A stretch of 9,074 nucleotides of DNA from Rhodoferax sp. Lineage in GTDB: Bacteria > Pseudomonadota > Gammaproteobacteria > Burkholderiales > Burkholderiaceae_C. The notes under the pieces were generated by a model. It worked only from the letters and a program-made list of their open reading frames with translations. It was not told the origin of the DNA and searched no databases. Location of the stretch: assembly GCA_030833685.1 (NCBI GenBank), contig JAURGS010000093.1, positions 1 through 9,074 on the forward strand, in the 5' to 3' direction. The translations under genes were made by a program, and so were the position numbers. Positions 1-6,969 of the stretch are shown here, in pieces. Each line of letters begins with the position of its first letter. Within the stretch, counting starts at the first letter, position 1.

Positions 1-1423
1 GGTCTTCTTCGAAACCACCCAAACCGGCGAAGTACTCTCCAGGTTGTCTGCAGACACGACACTGGTACAGACCGTGGTGGGATCGAGCCTGAGCATGGGC
101 CTTCGCAATCTGGTGATGGGCAGTGGCGCGCTGGTCATGTTGATTTGGACCAATCCCATGGTGATGGCCCAGGTTCTGGGTATTTTGGTTTTGGTGGTGG
201 CGCCAGCGGCCTGGATCGGTCGACGCGTGCGGCGGCTTTCGCGCGCCAGCCAGGACCGTGTGGCCGACTCCAGCGCCATCGCAGCAGAAATTCTCAACGC
301 CATCACGCTGGTGCAGAGTTACACCGCAGAAATGCGTGAAGTCGCCCGTTTTTCGGCGGCTACCCGTGCCGCATTTGAGACTGCTGTGCGCCGTTCACTG
401 GCGCGCTCGGTGCTGATCGCTTTCATCATCATCTCAAGCGCTGGTGCGCTACTTTGGGGCTTGTACCAGGGAACACAAGCGGTGCTCGCTGGCGAAATCA
501 GCGCCGGGCACATGGGCCAGACGGTGGTCTACGTGATCATCCTGGCCGGGGCGTTCGCTGTGCTCGGCGAGGTCTATGGTGACTTATTACGCGCCGCTGG
601 CGCCAGCGAACGGCTGATGGAGCTTCTGGCCAGCCAGTCCGATGTGACAGTCCCCAAGCAGCCGGCCAGCCTACCGCGTTCGGCCACGGGCAGTGTTGTC
701 CAATTTGATCACGTTGGTTTTCACTACCCATCGCGGCCCACGCAGGCAGCCTTGCACGACTTCAGTCTTGAAGCCCTGGCTGGGCAGACCATTGCCCTGG
801 TCGGCCCCAGCGGAGCGGGCAAGAGTACGGTATTCCAGCTCTTGCTGCGGTTTTACGATGTTCAAGCAGGCGAAATCCGCATCGATGGTGTGCCGATTCA
901 CCAACTGACGCTGCAGGCGCTGCGCCAACACATCGCCATCGTTGCGCAGGATGCGGTGATTTTTTCGACCAGCGCCATGGAAAACATCCGCTATGGCCGC
1001 TTGGATGCCAGCGACGACGAGGTACGTCAGGCAGCGCAGGCCGCTTACGCCGACGCCTTCATCCGCGACCTGCCCCAGGGTTACCAGACTTTTCTAGGTG
1101 AGCGTGGCGTGCGATTGAGTGGCGGCCAGCGTCAGCGCATTGCCATTGCACGCGCCATCCTCAAAAATCCACCCATCCTGCTACTGGATGAGGCCACCAG
1201 TGCGCTTGATTCTGAGAGCGAACGCATGGTCCAGGCCGCGCTGGCCTCTGCGATGACAGGGCGCACCACCTTGGTGATCGCACACCGCCTGGCCACAGTC
1301 CAAAAGGCCGATCGCATCTTGGTCATCGACAAAGGTCGACTGCTGCAACAGGGTACGCACGAGCAATTGCTCGCAGCAGGCGGCTTGTACGCGGACCTGG
1401 CCACCCTGGAGTTTCAGGCCTGA
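1..1423 (+). CDS. ABC exporter, fused permease/ATPase (MsbA/MdlB-like), 5'-truncated by window edge
   Basis: This is a half-transporter that would dimerise in the inner membrane and use ATP to export a lipid or other hydrophobic substrate; the substrate cannot be read from the sequence. The frame is open from base 2, and the reading before the first possible start (TTG at 44) already matches the family (FFETTQTGEVLSRL), so the true start lies upstream. Numbering from base 2, four hydrophobic segments lie near residues 35-49, 55-73, 137-155 and 172-190, forming the later part of the transmembrane domain. The nucleotide-binding domain is intact: A-loop Tyr242 (FHYPSRP), Walker A GPSGAGKS at 268-275, Q-loop Gln316, signature LSGGQ at 372-376, Walker B ILLLDE at 392-397 and switch His428. 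About 473 residues are visible, against a usual 580-620, so roughly 120-140 are missing. The stop is TGA at 1421-1423, overlapping the convergent dehydrogenase gene. The family is certain; the exact orthologue is not. Confidence 0.95.
   Translation, partial: VFFETTQTGEVLSRLSADTTLVQTVVGSSLSMGLRNLVMGSGALVMLIWTNPMVMAQVLGILVLVVAPAAWIGRRVRRLSRASQDRVADSSAIAAEILNAITLVQSYTAEMREVARFSAATRAAFETAVRRSLARSVLIAFIIISSAGALLWGLYQGTQAVLAGEISAGHMGQTVVYVIILAGAFAVLGEVYGDLLRAAGASERLMELLASQSDVTVPKQPASLPRSATGSVVQFDHVGFHYPSRPTQAALHDFSLEALAGQTIALVGPSGAGKSTVFQLLLRFYDVQAGEIRIDGVPIHQLTLQALRQHIAIVAQDAVIFSTSAMENIRYGRLDASDDEVRQAAQAAYADAFIRDLPQGYQTFLGERGVRLSGGQRQRIAIARAILKNPPILLLDEATSALDSESERMVQAALASAMTGRTTLVIAHRLATVQKADRILVIDKGRLLQQGTHEQLLAAGGLYADLATLEFQA
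1360..1373. repeat. 14-bp perfect palindrome inside the end of the ABC exporter gene
   Basis: CGAGCAATTGCTCG reads identically on both strands. It sits inside the exporter codons for His-Glu-Gln-Leu-Leu-Ala. An outer pair of arms, CTGCTGC (1340-1346) and GCAGCAG (1373-1379), surrounds it. It lies about 40 nt beyond the stop codon of the convergent glutamate dehydrogenase, where a 3' hairpin for that transcript might be expected. No T-rich tract follows on either strand, so it is not a standard intrinsic terminator. It may be a by-product of codon choice. Confidence 0.3.
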
Positions 1424-4400
1424 GAGGCTGCAACGCTGGTGAGTTGGCGTAGCTCGCGCAATGCAACCATGATGGAGGCCAGATCCGGCGCCTGGGCGCA
1501 AACCACTTGCAGCAGTTTGCGCAAGCGATCGAGCGCCTGGGCGTGTTGCTGAGACCAGGACGGCGCATCCTCGAAACCTGCCAAGACGGTGCGCGTGATG
1601 TGCATTGCCGTCGCGAACACCTCATCGCGCGAGCTGGCGCGCGCCTGTGTCTGCCAGAGTGTGTCGGTTGGCAAACGGTCCACCTGCTCACGCCAGGCGC
1701 TCAGAGCAAGCTCAACATCAACGCTCCAGTACACCCGTGCAACCTCGTCAAGCGGTCGGTGCAGCTCCTGCGAGATATCGACCAACTGCATCACAGGATA
1801 GAGGTAATCGAAGGACTGCAAACGGCTGGCGATCTCATCTGGCAGGCCTGTTTGCGCCAGAGCATGGCTTCGGCCCTCCCAGGCTTGCAGCATGACCACG
1901 GGCAGCTCGGTCTTGAGCACCTGTGCCAACTGTCTGCTGGCGGGCTGGTACTGCTCCATCAAGCCCTGTAGGGACGCCGGCTTGCTGCCTGCGCGCAAGA
2001 CCCAGCGGGTGGCTCTTTGCACCACGCCGTGGATCAAGCCCAAGGTGTCGAGCTGAACCTGGCTGGGCACCTGGCCATCCAAGTCGTCAACCGAGCGCCA
2101 CAGCGCGTCCAAGTCAAACACCTCACGCGCCAACAGGAAAGCCCGCACCACGTCAGCGGGGCTGGCTGCCGTCTCCGCAGACAGAAAGTGAACAAAGGTG
2201 GCTCCCACCCGGTTGACCATGTCGTTGGTCACACAGGTGGCGATGATTTCCCGGCGCAAAGGATGTTGCTCAATGGCAAGCGCAAACTTTTGCCGCATGG
2301 GAGTCGGAAAATAGTCCTTCAGATAGCGTGCCAGATAGGGATCATCCAGAACGGGCATGCCGAGCATCTGATCAGCAACCCACATCTTGCCGTAGGCCAG
2401 TAATACCGCACCCTCGGGCGCAGTCAAGCCCTTGCCCTGCGCCTTGCGCCCCGCAATTTCCTCATCGCTGGGCAGAAACTCCAGCGCGCGATCCAAGCGC
2501 CCCTGCGATTCCAGCGCCTGAATCAGTCGTTGCTGACCATCGACCAAGTAGCGCGCGCGGCTGCGCGCAGCGTCCAACGCCTGGGTCTGGTAGTAGTTAT
2601 CAGCCAGGACAAGCCGGGCCACCTCGTCGGTCATTGCCACAAGCAGGTCATTGCGCTGCTTAAGCGTAAGGTCTCCTGCCTCGACCACGCGATTGAGCAA
2701 AATCTTGATGTTGACCTCATGGTCCGAACAATCGACCCCAGCCGAATTGTCGATGGCGTCCGTGTAAATCAAGCCGCCCAGCCCTGCAAACTCAATGCGA
2801 CCGTTTTGCGTGGCACCCAAATTGCCGCCCTCGACGAACACCTTGCAACGCAGCTCATTGGCACTGACCCGAAAAGCGTCGCTGCCCTTGTCGCCAACTT
2901 GCGCATGTGACTCAAAGCTGGCTTTCACATAGGTACCGATACCACCGTTGTAGATCATCTGGACCGGCGCTTTGAGCATGGTGTTGAGCAGCTCAACAGG
3001 AGATATCTCCGCAGCAGCTATGCCCAGCAATGCCTGCGCCTGGGCGCTGAGCCTGATGGATTTCGAAGCCCTGGAATAGATCGCTCCACCCTCGGACAAG
3101 ATACTTCTGTCGTAGTCATCCCAGCTCGAGCGCGGTAAGGCAAAAAGGCGAGCGCGCTCAGCAAAGCTCTTGGCCACATCGGGTGCAGGATCGATGAAGA
3201 TGTGGCGGTGGTCAAATGCCATGACCAACGCGATGTGCTCAGAGAGCAACATGCCATTGCCAAATACATCGCCTGACATGTCACCAATACCCAATACGCT
3301 AAAGGCTGTCGTCTGGGTGTCGATGCCGAGGTTTCGGAAGTGGCGCTTGGTGGACTCCCACGCACCGCGCGCGGTGATGCCCATCTTTTTGTGGTCGTAG
3401 CCCACCGAACCACCCGAGGCAAACGCATCTCCCAACCAAAACCCGTAGTCCTGCGCCAACTGGTTGGCGATGTCGGAAAAAGTGGCGGTACCTTTGTCTG
3501 CTGCCACCACGAGATACGGATCGTCCTGATCATGCCGCACCACCTGGTCTGGCGGCACAACATCCCCTCGAACCAGGTTGTCGGTCAGGTCCAACAAGCC
3601 ACTGAGAAACAAGCGGTAACAGGCAACGCCCTCCGCCATCAGCGCTTCCCGATCACCAGGGGTTGGCGGATTTTTAAGGACAAAGCCACCTTTGGATCCT
3701 GCAGGCACGATCACAGTGTTCTTGACCTGCTGCGCCTTGACCAGGCCCAGAATCTCGGTCCTGAAGTCTTCGCGTCTGTCTGACCAGCGCAGGCCTCCCC
3801 TGGCCACTTTGCCATTGCGCAAATGAACCCCCTCTACGCGTGGCGAGTAGACCCAGATTTCGTAAAGCGGGCGCGGCTGCGGCACGCCCGCCAGCGCGCG
3901 TGGATTGAATTTGAAGCTGATGTAAGGCTTGCGGCTGCCATCTTTTTGGCGCTGCCAGAAATTCGTGCGCAATGTCGCTGCTATGGCCAGGTGAAACTGC
4001 CGCAGGATTTTGTCCTCATCCAGGCTGTCCACTTGGGCCAGACTGGCTTCAATCTTGTTGGCAATTTCAGACATGGCCTGCTGCCGGTCTGTAGTCAATG
4101 CAGGACTAAAGCGGGCCTCAAAGCCGTCCATCAGTAATTGGGTAACGGCCGGATGCTTGTAGAGCGTCGCCTCCATATAGCGCTGGCTGAAGGCGAAGCC
4201 GAGTTGTTTAAAGTAGCGGTTGTAAGCGCGCAGCACCGAGATCGCCTGCGCATCCAATGCGCTGACCAAAACCAGTTTGTTGAGATCATCGCTCTCGACC
4301 TGGCCACGCCAGACTTGCAGAAACAGGGACTCAAACCGTTCCTGCATTGCCGAGAAATTGACCCCAGGCGGCAAGGTCAAGCCGATGTCGTGAATCCACA

Positions 4401-6213
4401 AATCGCCCTCGCCTGGTGGCGTCTGGATCTTGTAAGGCTGCTCGTCAACCACCCGGGCACCCAGTCGCTCCAATACCGGCAAGGAATCCGACAGTGCAAC
4501 TTTAGTGGTGCTGTAGAGTTTCAGACGAAGCATGTTCCCGTGCACGTCCAGTGGCCGGTATAAATTGACAGCCAAGCCATTCTGGTTGGACAAGTCAGCC
4601 AGAATGGTGGCGTCATCGGCCCCAACCATCACCGAGAAGCTGTTTTGGTAGCTGGCTGGAAAGGCGTTGGCAAAGCGCTTGGCAACCTGCAGCCCACGGA
4701 TCTCGCCATGTTGCTGCAGCAGGCGTTGGCGGCAATCGTCCTCCCAGCGCCGTGCCAGCAGCGCGATGCGCGCTTCCAATGCACCAACATCAGGGCTCAG
4801 GGGTGCGACGTCTCGGCTTCTGACTAGATAATGGATGCGCGCCAGTGGGTTATCGGTCAGCATCGGCGTGAATTCAATCGACTGACCGTCCAGGGTACGC
4901 ATTAACTCTTCGCCAATTCGGGTGCGCAACTCTGTGTTGTAGCGGTCGCGTGGCACGAACACCTGGGCCGAGACGAAGCGTCCGAAGGGATCGCGACGCA
5001 AGAACAGGCGGGTGCGCTGGCCCTCTTGCAAGCGCAAGATCCCCATCGCATGCTCGGCCAGTGTCTGCCCGTCGACCTGGAACAGTTCCTCACGTGGATA
5101 GGTATCCAAAATCACCTGCAACACCTTGGCGGCATGGCTGCCAGGCAAGACGCCCGAGAGCGCCATCACGTGCTGGGCATGCATGCGAATCTGCGGTATG
5201 GTCTGCACCGGTGCGCTGTAGGCCTTAGCGGTGTAAAGGCCCAAAAAGCGACTCTCCCCCACCACCGCCCCTTGCGCGTCAAATCGCTTGACCGCAATGC
5301 AATCGAGCCAGGCTGGGCGGTGCACCGTCGAGCGGGTCATCGCTTTGGTCACCAATACCAAACGGTCAGAGGTCAAAAATTCTTGGGCTTCGTCGGGCAG
5401 CTGACTCACAGCCGTTTGGACCTCACCGCGCAAAATACCTAAACCCGTATCGGCAAGGGCGTACAGCCGCAGTGCACCATCCTGACGCCGGACTTCATAG
5501 TCTCGTGCGCCAAGAAAGGTGAAATTCTCATCTTCTAGCCAGAGTAAGAATTGAGCCCCCTCACGCTCGCCGTGTTCGCTCAAGGGAGAGCCCTGTGAGG
5601 CCATGCGAACCGACTGCAGCCTCTCGAGCATGGCGGGCCAGTCGCGCACCGAATCGCGAACATCACCCAAGACCCGATCGATTTCGTGGGCTAGCGCCTC
5701 TCGGTCAGCCACACTGACCAGTCGATCACATTCGATGGAGATGAATGACTGGATCTGACCATTGCCCTGAGCCAGCCCGGAAGGTTCCAAGGCGCTCACC
5801 AAGCGGCCCCGCTCATCCAGGCTTACGGACAGCAAGGGATGAACGATCCAATGTGCCACATGTCCCAATCCGTTGACCGCCATCGTGACAGAGTCGACCA
5901 GAAACGGCATATCGTCCTGAATGATTTGCACGATCGTGTGTTCACTCACAAAGCCATCATCGTCCGGGCTTGGGTTAAAAACTCGGATGCGTGCGCCGCT
6001 GGCGCCAGGCTTAGCATTAAGCAAGCGCAAGTGGGCGTTGGCCTGTGCCACCAGAAAGGCCGCGCCCCGGGCCTGGAGGGCGGTGGTGTCGGTGTTGTTG
6101 AAGTAGGCGCAGATGTAGTCGCCAAGAACGCCCGACTGGGTGCCCTCCAGGCGCGCGATATGCTCACGCAGGTTGGTCAAGGCGTCATGTTCCATGTGAA
6201 TATTCCATCGCAT
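1414..6213 (-). CDS. NAD-specific glutamate dehydrogenase, large (about 180 kDa) type
   Basis: This cytosolic enzyme oxidatively deaminates L-glutamate to 2-oxoglutarate and ammonium with NAD+, a mainly catabolic reaction feeding carbon into the TCA cycle and NADH into respiration. The 1599 residues match the usual length of this class (about 1600; Pseudomonas GdhB type). The N-terminal part, with IIQDDMPFLVDSV at residues 97-109, is the ACT-like regulatory region typical of the family. The catalytic core begins near residue 805 (ARGGLRWSDRREDF) and includes KNTVIVPAGSKGGF from 831 with Lys831 and Lys841, then DMSGDVFGNGM at 978-988 and GGNLGATQNGRIEF from 1129. The last 400 or so residues form the helical C-terminal region. 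No frameshift or lost motif is visible. ATG at 6213 is the first in-frame start after a TAG at 6232-6234, but its purine-rich GAAGGG abuts the ATG, so ATG at 6195 (Met7) is a real alternative. The gene follows the Nudix gene by 104 nt and overlaps the convergent exporter by 10 nt. Confidence 0.97.
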   Translation of the reverse strand: MRWNIHMEHDALTNLREHIARLEGTQSGVLGDYICAYFNNTDTTALQARGAAFLVAQANAHLRLLNAKPGASGARIRVFNPSPDDDGFVSEHTIVQIIQDDMPFLVDSVTMAVNGLGHVAHWIVHPLLSVSLDERGRLVSALEPSGLAQGNGQIQSFISIECDRLVSVADREALAHEIDRVLGDVRDSVRDWPAMLERLQSVRMASQGSPLSEHGEREGAQFLLWLEDENFTFLGARDYEVRRQDGALRLYALADTGLGILRGEVQTAVSQLPDEAQEFLTSDRLVLVTKAMTRSTVHRPAWLDCIAVKRFDAQGAVVGESRFLGLYTAKAYSAPVQTIPQIRMHAQHVMALSGVLPGSHAAKVLQVILDTYPREELFQVDGQTLAEHAMGILRLQEGQRTRLFLRRDPFGRFVSAQVFVPRDRYNTELRTRIGEELMRTLDGQSIEFTPMLTDNPLARIHYLVRSRDVAPLSPDVGALEARIALLARRWEDDCRQRLLQQHGEIRGLQVAKRFANAFPASYQNSFSVMVGADDATILADLSNQNGLAVNLYRPLDVHGNMLRLKLYSTTKVALSDSLPVLERLGARVVDEQPYKIQTPPGEGDLWIHDIGLTLPPGVNFSAMQERFESLFLQVWRGQVESDDLNKLVLVSALDAQAISVLRAYNRYFKQLGFAFSQRYMEATLYKHPAVTQLLMDGFEARFSPALTTDRQQAMSEIANKIEASLAQVDSLDEDKILRQFHLAIAATLRTNFWQRQKDGSRKPYISFKFNPRALAGVPQPRPLYEIWVYSPRVEGVHLRNGKVARGGLRWSDRREDFRTEILGLVKAQQVKNTVIVPAGSKGGFVLKNPPTPGDREALMAEGVACYRLFLSGLLDLTDNLVRGDVVPPDQVVRHDQDDPYLVVAADKGTATFSDIANQLAQDYGFWLGDAFASGGSVGYDHKKMGITARGAWESTKRHFRNLGIDTQTTAFSVLGIGDMSGDVFGNGMLLSEHIALVMAFDHRHIFIDPAPDVAKSFAERARLFALPRSSWDDYDRSILSEGGAIYSRASKSIRLSAQAQALLGIAAAEISPVELLNTMLKAPVQMIYNGGIGTYVKASFESHAQVGDKGSDAFRVSANELRCKVFVEGGNLGATQNGRIEFAGLGGLIYTDAIDNSAGVDCSDHEVNIKILLNRVVEAGDLTLKQRNDLLVAMTDEVARLVLADNYYQTQALDAARSRARYLVDGQQRLIQALESQGRLDRALEFLPSDEEIAGRKAQGKGLTAPEGAVLLAYGKMWVADQMLGMPVLDDPYLARYLKDYFPTPMRQKFALAIEQHPLRREIIATCVTNDMVNRVGATFVHFLSAETAASPADVVRAFLLAREVFDLDALWRSVDDLDGQVPSQVQLDTLGLIHGVVQRATRWVLRAGSKPASLQGLMEQYQPASRQLAQVLKTELPVVMLQAWEGRSHALAQTGLPDEIASRLQSFDYLYPVMQLVDISQELHRPLDEVARVYWSVDVELALSAWREQVDRLPTDTLWQTQARASSRDEVFATAMHITRTVLAGFEDAPSWSQQHAQALDRLRKLLQVVCAQAPDLASIMVALRELRQLTSVAASQA

Positions 6214-6228
6214 CCCTTCGATGGGTAA

Positions 6229-6234
6229 ATTCTA
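6229..6234 (-). promoter_or_regulatory. Possible -10 hexamer for the glutamate dehydrogenase gene
   Basis: On the minus strand the bases read TAGAAT, a 5/6 match to TATAAT. No good -35 lies 16-18 nt upstream, which would fit an activator-dependent promoter. A start point near 6222 would leave only 8-9 nt of leader before ATG 6213 but about 27 nt before ATG 6195. This is a weak call made from one hexamer. Confidence 0.22.
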
Positions 6235-6244
6235 GGAACCCACC

Positions 6245-6264
6245 CTGACCTGCGCTCGGGTCAG
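6245..6264. promoter_or_regulatory. Inverted repeat CTGACC-N8-GGTCAG upstream of glutamate dehydrogenase
   Basis: Two perfect 6-bp arms flank an 8-nt spacer, with a possible extra G-T pair inside. No U-run follows on the minus strand (the next bases are GGTGGGTTCC), so it is a poor intrinsic terminator for the Nudix gene. Placed about 11 nt upstream of the TAGAAT hexamer, it would cover the -35 region and could be an operator or activator contact site. The function is inferred only from position and symmetry. Confidence 0.35.
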
Positions 6265-6281
6265 CGGTCTGCTTTCATCTG

Positions 6282-6302
6282 TTTATGCGCTAAATGCATA
6301 AA
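6282..6302. promoter_or_regulatory. LysR-box-like inverted repeat TTTATGC-N7-GCATAAA
   Basis: Two perfect 7-bp arms are separated by 7 nt (GCTAAAT), AT-rich against a GC-rich background. The core ATGC-N7-GCAT satisfies the T-N11-A pattern of LysR-type regulator boxes (T at 6286, A at 6298). Its centre (6292) lies about 70 bp upstream of the start point suggested by the TAGAAT hexamer, close to the usual -65 position of such recognition sites. No lysR-type gene is present in the window, so the regulator is unknown. It could also be a chance dyad or an RNA hairpin. No U-tract follows on the minus strand. Confidence 0.35.
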
Positions 6303-6317
6303 GTGCAGCTTGAAGTC

Positions 6318-6908
6318 TCAAACGCTAGTCGCCTGCCAGCTCAAGGACCACTGGCCCGATAAAACCATCTGAATCCAGAGCGCAGCCGTCAGCGTCTTGG
6401 CGTCGGTAACTGTGCCATTTGCACACCAGCCTAGCAAATCTGAAGAACTGGCCTCAAACACGTCAAGAAACTCACCCTCGTCGAGATGTCGCTCACCGCG
6501 GGTGAGCTCCCGGGCAAACCACACTTCAATGACCTCAGTGGAGTAAGCAATCACCGGGTGCAGGACACCGGCGCGCGCCCACTGCCTTGCGCTGTAACCG
6601 GTCTCTTCCTTGAGCTCACGCTGCGCGCAGGCCCACATGTCCTCGAGCGCATCGCGTTTGCCTGCAGGAAATTCAATCATCACCTGTCCAATGGGGTATC
6701 GAAACTGCCGCTCCATGACCAAATCCCACTGCCCAGCATGCTCAGACAGGATGGGCACAACCATGACTGCACCCGGGTGCACGATGTATTCACGCGTCGC
6801 CGTCCCGCCGTCCGGGAGTCGCACCGTATCGCGGCGGGCATCAAGCAAGCGGCCTTTAAACAAATGCTCGCTGCTGAGCCTGAGTTCACGCAGGTGCTCG
6901 TCACTCAT
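6318..6908 (-). CDS. Nudix hydrolase, probable ADP-ribose pyrophosphatase
   Basis: The 196-residue protein carries a complete Nudix box from Gly83 to Tyr105 (G-x5-E-x7-RELKEETGY), whose glutamates bind the divalent metals used to cleave a nucleoside diphosphate linked to another group. Flanking sequence fits the ADP-ribose pyrophosphatase branch: HPGAVMVVPI from residue 44, LVMERQFRYPIG from 63, IEFPAGK ending at 84, and HPVIAYSTEVIEVWFAR after the box. The expected reaction is ADP-ribose to AMP plus ribose 5-phosphate, clearing a by-product of NAD+ breakdown in the cytosol; this is inferred from family, and other NDP-sugars are possible. ATG at 6908 is the only usable start. The frame is open further upstream, back into nuoN, but contains no ATG, GTG or TTG. 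The ribosome site is weak (GAAAG, 10 nt spacing), which makes coupling to upstream translation attractive. It lies 61 nt after nuoN on the same strand, so co-transcription is likely. Confidence 0.93.
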   Translation of the reverse strand: MSDEHLRELRLSSEHLFKGRLLDARRDTVRLPDGGTATREYIVHPGAVMVVPILSEHAGQWDLVMERQFRYPIGQVMIEFPAGKRDALEDMWACAQRELKEETGYSARQWARAGVLHPVIAYSTEVIEVWFARELTRGERHLDEGEFLDVFEASSSDLLGWCANGTVTDAKTLTAALWIQMVLSGQWSLSWQATSV

Positions 6909-6958
6909 CGCAAGCTTGCTTTCAAAAGTTGGGCAGATTGCGGCCCGGGCTTTTTCAT
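6905..6958 (-). CDS. Possible 17-codon coupling ORF between nuoN and the Nudix gene
   Basis: An ATG 11 nt after the nuoN stop opens a short frame encoding MKKPGPQSAQLLKASLR. Its TGA overlaps the Nudix ATG as ATGA, the usual geometry for translational coupling. The peptide is basic and has no recognisable family or signal. No Shine-Dalgarno sequence precedes it beyond a GGG that abuts the ATG, and its start falls in the loop of the CCCGGG hairpin. So short an ORF can easily arise by chance, and its expression is unproven. Confidence 0.25.
   Translation of the reverse strand: MKKPGPQSAQLLKASLR
6910..6919. repeat. 10-bp perfect palindrome just upstream of the Nudix start
   Basis: GCAAGCTTGC is a perfect 10-bp palindrome one base upstream of the Nudix ATG. 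It occupies the space between the weak ribosome site and the start codon. With no spacer it would form only a 3-bp stem in RNA, so if it matters it is more likely as a protein-binding site. Chance is the simplest explanation. Confidence 0.25.
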
Positions 6959-6964
6959 CCCGGG
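6944..6964. repeat. CCCGGG-N9-CCCGGG hairpin in the nuoN-Nudix gap
   Basis: Two copies of the self-complementary hexamer CCCGGG (6944-6949 and 6959-6964) can pair as a 6-bp all-GC stem with a 9-nt loop. In the minus-strand transcript the loop is AUGAAAAAG and holds the start of the 17-codon ORF. The bases after the stem are CCGCAATCTG, without a U-tract, so it is not a classical intrinsic terminator. A role in mRNA processing, partial attenuation or stabilising the nuo 3' end is conceivable but not shown. Confidence 0.4.
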
Positions 6965-6969
6965 TGGCA

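Noticed and set aside
44..1423. Exporter gene starting at TTG 44 as a complete short protein
   Set aside because: The frame is open to the window edge and the residues before TTG match the family, so this is a truncated longer gene.
1444..1461. Short imperfect hairpin (TTG-GCG, loop TAGCT, CGC-G-CAA) as a terminator for the exporter
   Set aside because: The stem has a bulge and no T-rich tract follows, and it lies within the dehydrogenase coding sequence.
1323..6228. Many long open frames on the plus strand and other minus frames across the dehydrogenase gene
   Set aside because: They are frame shadows of a GC-rich coding sequence. Their translations are low-complexity in Arg, Pro, Ser or His, show no motif, and conflict with a full-length well-conserved protein.
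6245..6302. Either inverted repeat in the 6214-6317 gap as an intrinsic terminator for the Nudix gene
   Set aside because: Neither is followed by a U-run on the minus strand.
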